This document shows positions 1 through 7,767 of a DNA stretch of 44,579 nucleotides, piece after piece. The notes beneath the pieces were generated by a model. It had not been told where the DNA came from. It ran no database searches and saw only the letters and a program-made list of their open reading frames with translations. How positions within the stretch are numbered: the stretch's first letter is position 1; every line of letters begins with the position of its first letter. The translations under genes and the position numbers were made by a program. Source of the stretch: an uncultured Prevotella sp. (GTDB lineage Bacteria > Bacteroidota > Bacteroidia > Bacteroidales > Bacteroidaceae); NCBI GenBank assembly GCA_934254985.1, contig CAKQMS010000023.1, positions 1-44,579 on the forward strand, in the 5' to 3' direction.

Positions 1-20
1 AGAGTAGGTAACCGCCTTCT
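1..20 (+). rRNA. rrf: 5S ribosomal RNA, 3' end (partial)
   Basis: The first bases read AGAGTAGGTAACCGCC, which matches the conserved 3' end of bacterial 5S rRNA (the GGGAGAGTAGG..CGCC segment that closes the acceptor helix). It is followed within 10 bases by a strong terminator, as expected for the last gene of an rRNA operon. Only the 3' end is inside the window, so the exact end is approximate. The assignment rests on motif recognition; the rest of the operon should lie upstream. Confidence 0.72.
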
Positions 21-27
21 TTCAGTT

Positions 28-64
28 AGAGCTTCGAGGACGAAAGTCTTCGGAGCTCTTTTCG
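28..64 (+). terminator. Rho-independent terminator of the rRNA operon
   Basis: A 14-bp stem (AGAGCTTCGAGGAC pairing with GTCTTCGGAGCTCT, including G-U pairs) closes on a GAAA tetraloop and runs into TTTT. It lies just behind the 5S 3' end. Confidence 0.85.
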
Positions 65-235
65 TTTATATACACCTTTACCCTTTTACACCTTATTATA
101 TATATACCTTATTATATATATAGCTTTTAGCCTTCCCTTTTTCCCCTTTTCCCCCTTTTATTTTTTTACTTTTTCCTTAACTCCTTAGTAATCTGTACAT
201 TCTTTTATTAAGAATTACAAATTAAGTGTAGAAAG

Positions 236-267
236 TTTTATAGATTCAAAAAAAATGCGTAACTTTG
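236..267 (+). promoter_or_regulatory. Promoter of the DUF177-rpmF-fabH operon
   Basis: TAACTTTG at 260-267 fits the Bacteroidetes -7 consensus TAnnTTTG, with a TTTT-like -33 element at about 236-239. The box overlaps the first possible ATG (255), so that codon cannot be in the mRNA and the start must be the ATG at 285. Confidence 0.7.
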
Positions 268-284
268 CAGCCCGAAGTGGAGTT

Positions 285-803
285 ATGGATAGATTAAAAC
301 CTTATAAAATAGAATTGCTCGGCTTGAAGGAAGGAGCTAATGCTTTTAGCTTCAAGCTTACTGATGAATATTTCGAAGCCATCGATGCAGACATAGTGAA
401 GCGTGGTGACTTGGATGTTGATTTGCAGATAGAGCGTAAGTCTTCTCTCTTTGAGTTGAACTTTAATATAAAAGGTGAGGTGGTTATACCTTGTGATATC
501 TGTCTTGACGACATGAATCAGCCTATAGATACTACAAACAGGCTGATTGCTAAATTTGGACAAGAATACTCTGAAGACGATGACCTCGTGACAGTTGATG
601 AGAATGACGGATTTCTCGATGTCTCGTGGTTCATATATGAATTTATCGTTCTGAACATCCCAATCAAGCACGTTCATGCACCTGGTAAATGCAATCGTGA
701 CATGATGAAGGTTCTCGAAGAACATTCCGCCACCCGAAGTGACGTTGAGGAAGAACAGAAGATAGATCCTCGTTGGAGTGAATTATTAAAATTAAAAGAA
801 TAA
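285..803 (+). CDS. DUF177 (YceD) family protein
   Basis: A 172-residue protein of the DUF177/YceD family, which is linked to 23S rRNA accumulation in other bacteria and is commonly encoded directly upstream of rpmF. The family centre is visible as the VVIPCDICLDD segment with a CxxC-type cysteine pair and the acidic stretch after it. The frame is open from an ATG at 255, but a promoter -7 box covers 260-267, so MDRLKPYKIE at 285 is the better start. It is followed after 22 bp by rpmF, consistent with one transcript. The molecular activity is not established; the family call comes from the motif and the rpmF neighbourhood. Confidence 0.85.
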   Translation: MDRLKPYKIELLGLKEGANAFSFKLTDEYFEAIDADIVKRGDLDVDLQIERKSSLFELNFNIKGEVVIPCDICLDDMNQPIDTTNRLIAKFGQEYSEDDDLVTVDENDGFLDVSWFIYEFIVLNIPIKHVHAPGKCNRDMMKVLEEHSATRSDVEEEQKIDPRWSELLKLKE

Positions 804-825
804 ATATTTAAAACATTTTATCATT

Positions 826-1011
826 ATGGCACATCCTAAAAGAAGACAATCGAAGACACGTACCCTTAAGAGAAGAACTCATGACAAGGCAGTAGCTCCT
901 ACATTGGCAGTTTGCCCTAACTGTGGTGCTTACTATGTTTACCACACAGTATGTCCTACATGTGGTTACTATCGTGGTAAGGTGGCTATCGTAAAGGAAA
1001 CAGCTGAATAA
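826..1011 (+). CDS. rpmF: 50S ribosomal protein L32
   Basis: A 61-residue basic protein starting MAHPKRRQSKTR, the hallmark N-terminus of L32. It carries a complete zinc ribbon with two CxxC pairs (CPNC and CPTC about 13 residues apart), so it is the zinc-binding (C+) form. It sits between the DUF177 gene and fabH in the conserved yceD-rpmF-fab arrangement. Its stop codon shares one base with the fabH ATG, so the two are translationally coupled. Length is normal for the family. Confidence 0.97.
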   Translation: MAHPKRRQSKTRTLKRRTHDKAVAPTLAVCPNCGAYYVYHTVCPTCGYYRGKVAIVKETAE

Positions 1012-2027
1012 TGGAGAAAATCAACGCAATAATCACAGGTGTCGGCGGATACGTGCCTGACTATATCCTCAACAATGAGGAGTTGTCGCGCATGGTTGAT
1101 ACCAGTGATGAGTGGATTACTGCTCGTGTAGGTATCAAGGAGCGTCGTATCCTCACTGAGGAGGGTCTTGGTACAAGCTATCTTGCTCGTAAAGCAGCGA
1201 AGCAGCTTATCCAGAAGACAGGCGTTGATCCTGATACAATAGATGCTCTTATTGTTACCACTACTACTCCTGACTATAAATTCCCTTCTACAGCTTCTAT
1301 AGTTCTCGGTAAACTTGGCCTTAAGAATGCTTTCGCTTTTGATTTCTCTGCAGCTTGTTGTGGATTCCTTTATTCGCTCGATGTTGCTGCTTCGATGATT
1401 CAGAGCGGTAGATATAAGAAGATTATAGTTATTGGTGCAGACAAGATGTCGTCGTTGGTAGACTATACCGATCGTCAGACATGTGTGCTTTTTGGTGATG
1501 GTGCTGGAGCAGTGCTTGTAGAAGCAACCACCGAAGAAGGTGTCGGTGTACAGAACTCATTCTTCCGTACCGATGGCAAGGGACTTCCATTCCTTCATAT
1601 GAAGGCAGGTGGTTCTGTTTGTCCTCCTTCTCGTTTCACGGTTGACCATCGTCTACACTACCTCTATCAAGAGGGTAGAACAGTATTCCGCTATGCCGTT
1701 ACTAATATGAGTGACGATGTATTGGAAATATTGAAGAAGAATAATCTCACAGCAGATGACGTACAGTGGGTAGTGCCACATGAGGCTAACCTTCGAATTA
1801 TCGAGGCTGTTACCAAGCGTGCTGGTATTCCATTGGATAAGGTTGTTGTTAATATTGAGCGTTATGGTAACACCAGCGCTGCAACAATTCCTCTTGCTTT
1901 GTGGGATGTTGAGTCTAAGCTCAAGAAGGGCGACAACATTATCTTCACCGCTTTTGGTGCTGGTTTCGTTCATGGCGCTTCTTTCTATAAGTGGGCTTAC
2001 GATGGTGATTCTTTAACAAAGAAATAA
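1011..2027 (+). CDS. fabH: 3-oxoacyl-ACP synthase III (KAS III)
   Basis: FabH condenses acetyl-CoA with malonyl-ACP to start type II fatty acid synthesis in the cytosol. The 338-residue protein has normal length. The catalytic cysteine is in SAACCGF (Cys116 by alignment with the E. coli AACAGF motif), the histidine is in VPHEANLRI and the asparagine in ERYGNTSAA, so the Cys-His-Asn triad is intact. The C-terminal GFGAG-type loop is seen as TAFGAGFVHGA. The ATG overlaps the rpmF stop. The plsX gene that often lies between rpmF and fabH is absent. A strong terminator follows at 2046. Confidence 0.96.
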   Translation: MEKINAIITGVGGYVPDYILNNEELSRMVDTSDEWITARVGIKERRILTEEGLGTSYLARKAAKQLIQKTGVDPDTIDALIVTTTTPDYKFPSTASIVLGKLGLKNAFAFDFSAACCGFLYSLDVAASMIQSGRYKKIIVIGADKMSSLVDYTDRQTCVLFGDGAGAVLVEATTEEGVGVQNSFFRTDGKGLPFLHMKAGGSVCPPSRFTVDHRLHYLYQEGRTVFRYAVTNMSDDVLEILKKNNLTADDVQWVVPHEANLRIIEAVTKRAGIPLDKVVVNIERYGNTSAATIPLALWDVESKLKKGDNIIFTAFGAGFVHGASFYKWAYDGDSLTKK

Positions 2028-2045
2028 TTTTTCATAATACAAGAA

Positions 2046-2089
2046 AACGCATACTTATCTTGTTACGACTTGATAAGGATGCGTTTTTT
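2046..2089 (+). terminator. Terminator behind fabH
   Basis: Stem AACGCAT-a-CTTATC / GATAAG-g-ATGCGTT around a 12-base loop, followed by a T run. It closes the DUF177-rpmF-fabH operon and separates it from era. Confidence 0.85.
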
Positions 2090-2114
2090 GTCTTAATCCT
2101 TTTTATTGAGTACA

Positions 2115-2996
2115 ATGCACAAGGCTGGTTTTGTGAATATCGTCGGCAACCCTAATGTTGGTAAGTCGACATTGATGAATCAATTGGTTGGTGAGCGTAT
2201 TTCTATCGCTACCTTCAAGGCGCAGACAACACGTCATCGTATCATGGGAATAGTAAATACCGATGATATGCAGATTGTGTTTTCAGATACTCCAGGAGTA
2301 TTGAAGCCTAACTACAAGATGCAGGAGATGATGTTGGCTTTCTCGGAGTCGGCATTGGCTGATGCTGACGTCTTGTTGTATGTCACTGACGTGGTAGAGA
2401 ATCCAGAAAAGAATATGGAATTCTTGGAGAAGGTGCAGAAGATGAATATACCAGTATTGCTTCTCATCAACAAGATAGACCAAAGCAACCAGAAAGATCT
2501 TGGAAACATTGTGATGAAATGGCATTCGCTGCTGCCAAATGCAGAGATTCTTCCTATTTCGGCAAAGAATAAGTTTGGAGTAGACATGCTGTTGAAGCGT
2601 ATCAAGGAGTTGCTCCCTGAGTCGCCAGCTTATTTCGATAAAGACCAGCTTACTGATAAGCCTGCTCGCTTCTTTGTGAGTGAGATTATCCGCGAAAAGA
2701 TTCTCCTTTATTATGATAAGGAAATTCCTTACTCGGTAGAGGTGAAGGTGGAGAGCTTTAAGGAAGGAGATAAGAGCATTAATATCAGAGCGATAATATT
2801 CGTGGAGCGCGACTCGCAGAAGGGTATCATCATCGGACATCAGGGCGTAGCACTGAAGAAGGTGGGCTCTGAGAGCAGAAAGGCTCTTGAGAAATTCTTT
2901 GGAAAGAAGGTTTTCTTGGAGACTTTCGTGAAAGTAGACAAAGACTGGAGAAGCTCGGAGAAAGAGCTTGATAGCTTTGGATATAACCCACAGTAG
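2115..2996 (+). CDS. era: GTPase Era
   Basis: Era is an essential GTPase that binds the 3' end of 16S rRNA and checks 30S subunit maturation. The 293-residue protein shows G1 GNPNVGKST, the switch region QTTRHR, G3 DTPG and G4 NKID. It ends in a type II KH domain with the GxxG-like loop IIGHQGVALK. The frame can be opened at a TTG at 2106, but the ATG at 2115 (MHKAGFVNIVGNP) is the family's typical start and is preferred. der follows 272 bp downstream, separated by an unusual purine-rich repeat. Confidence 0.96.
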   Translation: MHKAGFVNIVGNPNVGKSTLMNQLVGERISIATFKAQTTRHRIMGIVNTDDMQIVFSDTPGVLKPNYKMQEMMLAFSESALADADVLLYVTDVVENPEKNMEFLEKVQKMNIPVLLLINKIDQSNQKDLGNIVMKWHSLLPNAEILPISAKNKFGVDMLLKRIKELLPESPAYFDKDQLTDKPARFFVSEIIREKILLYYDKEIPYSVEVKVESFKEGDKSINIRAIIFVERDSQKGIIIGHQGVALKKVGSESRKALEKFFGKKVFLETFVKVDKDWRSSEKELDSFGYNPQ

Positions 2997-3052
2997 GAGA
3001 AAGAAGGGAGCGGACGCAAATATGCGCCCGAAATGAAGAAATCCTTACTTTG

Positions 3053-3180
3053 AACGAAAGGAGGATAAAAGGAAGGAGCCAAAAGGAGGAGAAAAGGAAG
3101 GAATCGAAAGGAGGAGAAAGGAAGGAGCCAAAAGGAGGAGAAAGGAATGAAAGGAAGGAAAATGAGAGGAGAAAAAGAAA
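3053..3180 (+). repeat. Purine-rich imperfect tandem repeat
   Basis: About three and a half imperfect copies of a 23-26 bp unit of the form AAAGGAGGAGAAAGGAAGG plus a few bases. The 26-bp stretch at 3071-3097 recurs at 3120-3145 (49 bp apart). The plus strand is almost pure A/G. A 68-codon frame runs through it, but its Lys/Glu/Arg/Gly content only mirrors the repeat, so it is not called as a gene. Confidence 0.8.
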
Positions 3181-3209
3181 AATGGTCCTGAATGTAATGA
3201 GGACCCACT

Positions 3210-3226
3210 CTCTGCAAAGTGCAGAG
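3210..3226 (+). other. Short perfect hairpin in the der leader
   Basis: CTCTGCA-aag-TGCAGAG forms a 7-bp perfect stem with a 3-base loop 43 bp before der. No T run follows. A TAACTTCA sequence at 3241-3248, one base off the TAnnTTTG box, lies between the hairpin and the der start, so the hairpin may be upstream of, or at, the der promoter. Its role is unknown. Confidence 0.5.
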
Positions 3227-3268
3227 GGCCGAAGAATGTATAACTTCAGAAATTAAACAGACTCGAAA

Positions 3269-4582
3269 ATGGGAAATTTAGTAGCAATCGTTGGACGCCC
3301 TAATGTTGGTAAGTCCACTCTATTCAATCGTCTTACTCAATCACGCCGCGCTATCGTTAGCGATACTGCCGGCACCACTCGCGACCGTCAGTATGGCAAA
3401 TGCTCATGGAACGGTAGAGAGTTTTCTGTTGTAGATACCGGTGGTTGGGTAGTAAACTCAGATGACATCTTTGAGGATGCTATTCGTCAGCAGGTGCTTG
3501 TTGCCACTGAAGAAGCTGACTTGGTGTTGTTTGTTGTTGATAATGAGACAGGTGTTACTGACTGGGACGAGGATGTGGCGTTGATATTGCGTCGCACAAA
3601 GTTGCCAGTGATATTGGTTGCCAACAAGGTTGACAATTCAGGTAGAGCATACGAGGCTGCCGAATTCTATAAGTTAGGATTGGGTGACCCACAATGTATA
3701 AGTGCAGCCACAGGTGGCGGTACTGGTGACTTGCTTGATTTGCTTGTATCTAAGATGCCTGAAGATAAGAGCGACGAGACAGAGGAAGATATCCCTCGTT
3801 TTGCCGTTGTTGGTCGTCCTAATGCAGGAAAGTCAAGTATCATCAATGCCTTTATCGGTGAGGAGCGCAATATCGTTACCGAGATTGCCGGTACCACTCG
3901 CGACTCTATCTATACCCGCTATGACAAGTTCGGTTTCGACTTCTATCTTGTCGACACTGCAGGTATCCGTCGTAAGAACAAGGTTACAGAAGACTTGGAA
4001 TTCTATAGCGTGATGCGTTCTATCCGTGCTATCGAGAATAGCGATGTTTGTATTTTGATGTTGGATGCCACCCGTGGTATTGAGGCTCAGGATATGAATA
4101 TCTTCCAGTTGATACAGAAGAACAACAAGTCGTTGGTGGTTGTTGTAAACAAGTGGGACTTGGTGGAAGACAAGACACAGAAGGTTATCGACACCTTCGA
4201 GAATGCTATCCGTGCCCGCATGTCACCATTCGTAGACTTCCCAATTATCTTTGCTTCTGCATTGACAAAGCAACGTATCTTCAAGGTTTTGGAGATGGCT
4301 AAGCAGGTGTATATCAACCGTAAGGCTAAGATTGGTACAGCCAAGTTGAACGAGGTGATGTTGCCACTCATCGAGGCTTATCCACCACCATCAATCAAGG
4401 GTAAGTACATCAAGATTAAGTATATCTCGCAGTTGCCAAACACACAGATTCCATCATTTGTGTTCTATGCAAACCTGCCACAGTATGTGAAGGAGCCATA
4501 CAAGCGCTTCCTTGAGAACAAGATCCGTGAGAACTGGTCGTTGCACGGCTGTCCTATCAACATCTTCATTCGACAGAAGTAA
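3269..4582 (+). CDS. der: Ribosome biogenesis GTPase Der (EngA)
   Basis: Der is the only bacterial GTPase family with two tandem G domains; it acts in assembly of the 50S subunit. The 437-residue protein has both: G1 boxes GRPNVGKST near residue 8 and GRPNAGKSS near 182, G3 boxes DTGG and DTAG, and G4 boxes NKVD and NKWD. A KH-like C-terminal domain follows ([16 protein letters not shown] and a basic tail). Length and order of motifs are normal. It sits behind era, the second assembly GTPase in this region. Confidence 0.97.
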   Translation: MGNLVAIVGRPNVGKSTLFNRLTQSRRAIVSDTAGTTRDRQYGKCSWNGREFSVVDTGGWVVNSDDIFEDAIRQQVLVATEEADLVLFVVDNETGVTDWDEDVALILRRTKLPVILVANKVDNSGRAYEAAEFYKLGLGDPQCISAATGGGTGDLLDLLVSKMPEDKSDETEEDIPRFAVVGRPNAGKSSIINAFIGEERNIVTEIAGTTRDSIYTRYDKFGFDFYLVDTAGIRRKNKVTEDLEFYSVMRSIRAIENSDVCILMLDATRGIEAQDMNIFQLIQKNNKSLVVVVNKWDLVEDKTQKVIDTFENAIRARMSPFVDFPIIFASALTKQRIFKVLEMAKQVYINRKAKIGTAKLNEVMLPLIEAYPPPSIKGKYIKIKYISQLPNTQIPSFVFYANLPQYVKEPYKRFLENKIRENWSLHGCPINIFIRQK

Positions 4583-4583
4583 T

Positions 4584-4637
4584 TCTAAGTGAAGAGTGAA
4601 GAACGAAGAGTGAAGAATCTAAGTGAAGAGTGAAGAA
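4584..4637 (+). repeat. Direct repeat between der and the lipoprotein gene
   Basis: The 20-base sequence TCTAAGTGAAGAGTGAAGAA occurs at 4584-4603 and again, identical, at 4618-4637, with a partial GAAGAGTGAAGAA copy between them. The period is 34 bp. It starts two bases after the der stop codon. Confidence 0.85.
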
Positions 4638-4653
4638 TTTATAAGATAGAGAT

Positions 4654-5052
4654 ATGAAGAAACTTTTGTTTTTCATGATATTGATGATAGGTGTGGGCGT
4701 TACTTCTTGTAAGAAGGAAGATGTAGACCCAGCTGCTGTTGCTGGTAATGTGGCAAAGCAGTATTATCAATATCTCCTTGATGGCAAATACGAGGAATTT
4801 GTAGATGGACATTATCAGCCCGACAGTATTCCTGGTGTTTATCGCGAACAGCTGATAACCAACGCTAAGATGTTTGTTGGACGCCAGAAGGAAGTACATC
4901 AAGGAATGGTGAAAGTGGACGTTGCAAAGGCAAGTGCCGACACTGCTAAGCATGTGGCAAATGTGTTCTTGAATATTGCCTATGGCGATAGCACCACAGA
5001 AGAAGTTGTTGTGCCAATGGTTTTGGTTGACGGCAATTGGATGATGAGATAA
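4654..5052 (+). CDS. Small lipoprotein of unknown function
   Basis: A 132-residue protein with a lipoprotein signal: MKKLLFFMILMIGVGVTSC, hydrophobic core and lipobox VTSC with Cys19. The following KKEDVDP lacks any enzyme motif. The mature part (about 110 residues) starts with a helix-rich AAVAGNVAKQYYQYLLDGKYEEFVDG segment and ends in a beta-rich VVVPMVLVDGNWMMR. This pattern resembles the small NTF2-like or DUF4878-type lipoproteins of Bacteroidales, but the match is only by general shape. It ends just before a bidirectional terminator shared with mlaF. Confidence 0.8.
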   Translation: MKKLLFFMILMIGVGVTSCKKEDVDPAAVAGNVAKQYYQYLLDGKYEEFVDGHYQPDSIPGVYREQLITNAKMFVGRQKEVHQGMVKVDVAKASADTAKHVANVFLNIAYGDSTTEEVVVPMVLVDGNWMMR

Positions 5053-5073
5053 TCTCTATTTATATTATACTAT

Positions 5074-5123
5074 AAAAGCGGTTGCGAATTTGGAATATGT
5101 TCCCATTATCGCAACCGCTTTTT
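5074..5123. terminator. Bidirectional terminator
   Basis: A 13-bp perfect stem AAAGCGGTTGCGA / TCGCAACCGCTTT is flanked by A and T runs on the two sides. It can stop the lipoprotein transcript on the plus strand and the mlaE-mlaF transcript on the minus strand. Confidence 0.9.
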
Positions 5124-5144
5124 GTGTATATATCGTAAGGACTA

Positions 5145-5927
5145 TTAACCTTGACGAAGCTTTTGTTCTTTCTCCATTTCTACCGCCTTCACCTTCTTGA
5201 AAAGTTCGGAAGCAAAGACCAGGTCGTTGAGCTTCTCGTTAGTGGCAGATATCACGTCATCCTTTGTGCCATGCCATTCGTTGTGCCCCTGGCTAATGAA
5301 AAGGATATTTTCGCCAATACCGATAACGGAGTTCATGTCGTGAGTGTTGATGATGGTGGTGATATCAAACTCCTTGGTGATACCGCTAAGCAATTCATCA
5401 ATTACGAGCGATGTCTTAGGGTCGAGACCCGAGTTAGGCTCATCACAGAATAAGTATTTAGGATTCAGCACGATAGCTCTGGCTATAGCAACACGCTTCT
5501 GCATACCACCAGAAATCTCGCCTGGATATTTCTTTTCTGCTCCCATAAGGTTTACACGGTCAATACATTCCTGTGCACGCTTTAGTTTTTCGCGATAGTT
5601 CATATTAGAGAACATGTCGAGAGGGAACATAACGTTTTCCAATACCGACAGCGAGTCGAAGAGAGCTGCACTTTGGAATATCATACCCATCTCTCTGCGC
5701 ATAGCCACCTTCTCTTGCTTTGTCATCTTTACGAAGTCGCGACCATCGTAGAGCACCTCGCCAGATGTAGGATCGAGCAAGCCAACGAGATTCTTCATCA
5801 GCACAGTCTTACCAGAACCACTCTGACCAATGATAAGGTTGGTTTTGCCATCCTCGAATTTGAAATTTATGTCCTTCAAGACCTCTTTGTCTCCGAACGA
5901 CTTATATAGATGTCTGACTTCTATCAT
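5145..5927 (-). CDS. mlaF: ABC transporter ATP-binding protein, MlaF-like
   Basis: This is the ATPase of a Mla-type (MCE) phospholipid transport system at the inner membrane, working with the MlaE permease encoded upstream. The 260-residue protein has Walker A GQSGSGKT, signature ISGGMQKRVAIARA and Walker B YLFCDEPNSGLDP; GLDP followed by a NTHDM switch histidine is normal for the family. The frame extends 18 codons further upstream, but MIEVRHLYKSFG at 5927 overlaps the mlaE stop as ATGA, which marks the real start. No MCE (mlaD) gene is nearby, so the substrate-binding partner must be encoded elsewhere. Confidence 0.92.
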   Translation of the reverse strand: MIEVRHLYKSFGDKEVLKDINFKFEDGKTNLIIGQSGSGKTVLMKNLVGLLDPTSGEVLYDGRDFVKMTKQEKVAMRREMGMIFQSAALFDSLSVLENVMFPLDMFSNMNYREKLKRAQECIDRVNLMGAEKKYPGEISGGMQKRVAIARAIVLNPKYLFCDEPNSGLDPKTSLVIDELLSGITKEFDITTIINTHDMNSVIGIGENILFISQGHNEWHGTKDDVISATNEKLNDLVFASELFKKVKAVEMEKEQKLRQG

Positions 5928-6670
5928 GACAATATCTGAGTTAGGAATACATCTGAAAACAATATCAACACACTTGAGCATACCACAGCATCAGTAGACG
6001 CCTTGCCCACCTCTACCGAGCCACCCTCTACGCTATAGCCGAAGAACGACGATACGCTTGAGATGATGAATGCGAATACCATACTCTTGATGATACTCAT
6101 ATACATAAACCACGGATTAAACGAATGTTGCAATCCAAGCGTTAAATCTTCGGGAGTAAGGATATGGCCGATATAAGCAGTGCCATACGCACCAAGAATA
6201 CCTGTAGCAGAAGAGAAAATTACGAGGAAAGGCATGATAGTCATCAGTCCAAGAATCTTTGGCATAATGAGATAGCTTGCTGAGTTTACACCCATAATCT
6301 CCAATGCGTCAATCTGTTGAGTGACGCGCATCGTTCCCAGTTCCGAAGCAATATTCGATCCCACCTTACCAGCAAGAATCAAACACATGATAGAACTTGA
6401 GAACTCCAAGAGCATGATTTCGCGAGTGGTATATCCCGATACCCATCGTGGCATCCAAGGACTCTGGATGTTGAGCTTCATCTGAATACAGATTACCGCA
6501 CCTATAAAGAAAGAGATGATGAGCACGATGAGAATAGAGTCTACTCCGAGTTGCGACATCTCTTTGATATATCCTTTCATAAACATGCGCATACGTTCGG
6601 GAACCGAAAAGGTTCTCTTCATGAGTATGAGATATTTGCCTAATGTGACAAGTGAATTATATATAAACAT
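5924..6670 (-). CDS. mlaE: ABC transporter permease, MlaE-like
   Basis: MlaE-family inner-membrane permease, partner of MlaF in lipid trafficking between the membranes. The 248-residue protein has the typical N-terminal amphipathic segment, five or so hydrophobic spans, and the family core EFSSSIMCLILAGKVGSNIASELGTMRVTQQIDALEIMGVNS with its EL(G)TM..EQIDAL-type coupling region. The open frame reaches 6727, but a TACTTTTG promoter box on this strand at 6702-6695 places the start at the ATG at 6670. It shares an intergenic control region with the divergent lptB. Confidence 0.92.
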   Translation of the reverse strand: MFIYNSLVTLGKYLILMKRTFSVPERMRMFMKGYIKEMSQLGVDSILIVLIISFFIGAVICIQMKLNIQSPWMPRWVSGYTTREIMLLEFSSSIMCLILAGKVGSNIASELGTMRVTQQIDALEIMGVNSASYLIMPKILGLMTIMPFLVIFSSATGILGAYGTAYIGHILTPEDLTLGLQHSFNPWFMYMSIIKSMVFAFIISSVSSFFGYSVEGGSVEVGKASTDAVVCSSVLILFSDVFLTQILS

Positions 6671-6694
6671 GGTGTAAATGTTGTTATTCGACTG

Positions 6695-6722
6695 CAAAAG
6701 TAACCAAAATCCATTAAAAAAC
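6695..6722 (-). promoter_or_regulatory. Promoter of mlaE-mlaF
   Basis: On the minus strand TACTTTTG (6702-6695) fits TAnnTTTG and a TTG lies 22 bases upstream as a -33 element. It is 25 bp from the mlaE ATG at 6670. Confidence 0.6.
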
Positions 6723-6776
6723 TGCAATATATTTAATAGTTTTAGCTTTTATCTGTGTTATTAGGGACATTTTTGC

Positions 6777-6784
6777 TAATTTTG
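6777..6784 (+). promoter_or_regulatory. Promoter -7 box of lptB
   Basis: TAATTTTG fits TAnnTTTG and lies 30 bp before the lptB ATG. No clear -33 element is seen. Confidence 0.55.
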
Positions 6785-6813
6785 TTGCCAAAATAGATAA
6801 ACATACAAAAGAT

Positions 6814-7629
6814 ATGGACGAAAATACCAACATCACATCGGGTGAAACACAGACAACGATGACGCTTAGAGCCGAAGGACTTGTGAAGCGTTACGGCAAG
6901 CGTACCGTTGCAAATCAGGTGAGTTTCGATGTGAAGCAAGGAGAGATTGTAGGACTACTTGGACCTAATGGAGCCGGCAAAACCACATCCTTCTATATGA
7001 CCACCGGACTCGTTGTGCCCAACGAGGGACATGTATTCATCAATGATAAAGAGATAACCGACTATCCTGTATATAAGCGTGCTCGTGCTGGTATTGGCTA
7101 TTTGCCACAGGAGGCAAGTGTATTCCGCAAGATGAGCGTAGAAGACAACATCATGTCGGTGCTCGAGATGACGAAACTCAACAAAGAGCAACGCCTGGAA
7201 CGTTTGGAAAGTCTGCTCAACGAGTTCCGCTTGCAGAAAGTGCGTAAGAACAAAGGAGATCAGCTTTCCGGAGGTGAGCGTCGACGTACAGAGATTGCGC
7301 GATGCCTTGCCATAGACCCAAAGTTCATCATGCTTGATGAACCTTTTGCAGGTGTAGACCCTATTGCAGTAGAGGATATTCAGCATATCGTGTGGCGACT
7401 GAAATACCGCAATATCGGTATTCTTATCACCGACCATAATGTGCAGGAAACCCTCACCATCACCGACCGCGCCTACCTCTTGTTTGAAGGAAAGATATTA
7501 TTCCAAGGCAATCCAGAGCAGTTGGCTGAAAATCAGATAGTACGCGAAAAATATCTCGGTACCTCGTTTGTGTTGCGTAAAAAGGACTTCCAGCTCATTG
7601 ACGAGCAGCGTAGAGCACGAGAAGAATAA
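6814..7629 (+). CDS. lptB: LPS export ABC transporter ATP-binding protein LptB
   Basis: LptB drives extraction of lipopolysaccharide from the inner membrane as part of LptB2FG. The 271-residue protein has Walker [10 protein letters not shown], signature [15 protein letters not shown] and Walker [14 protein letters not shown]. The phrase [21 protein letters not shown] and the switch [10 protein letters not shown] are diagnostic for LptB rather than other ABC ATPases. About 15 residues precede the conserved [13 protein letters not shown]; a second ATG there is possible, but the promoter spacing fits 6814. The OstA/LptA-like gene at 19536 is a likely pathway partner. Confidence 0.95.
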   Translation: MDENTNITSGETQTTMTLRAEGLVKRYGKRTVANQVSFDVKQGEIVGLLGPNGAGKTTSFYMTTGLVVPNEGHVFINDKEITDYPVYKRARAGIGYLPQEASVFRKMSVEDNIMSVLEMTKLNKEQRLERLESLLNEFRLQKVRKNKGDQLSGGERRRTEIARCLAIDPKFIMLDEPFAGVDPIAVEDIQHIVWRLKYRNIGILITDHNVQETLTITDRAYLLFEGKILFQGNPEQLAENQIVREKYLGTSFVLRKKDFQLIDEQRRAREE

Positions 7630-7703
7630 GCCTGTAGGAAGTGTGGAATTATAAAAAAAACAAATTTTTACTATATATATTAGGTGGTGTCAACAATATT
7701 GAG

Positions 7704-7711
7704 TAATTTTG
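7704..7711 (+). promoter_or_regulatory. Promoter -7 box of tig
   Basis: TAATTTTG fits the TAnnTTTG consensus, 57 bp before the tig ATG. The -33 element is not clear. Confidence 0.55.
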
Positions 7712-7767
7712 CAACTCATTTGAATACAGATTATAACAATAATAAACAATAAATAAAGAAATCAGAA

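Noticed and set aside
3050..3256. 68-codon frame over the purine repeat
   Set aside because: Its Lys/Glu/Arg/Gly sequence is just the translation of the repeat unit; no promoter or family signature, and the last part runs through the der leader.
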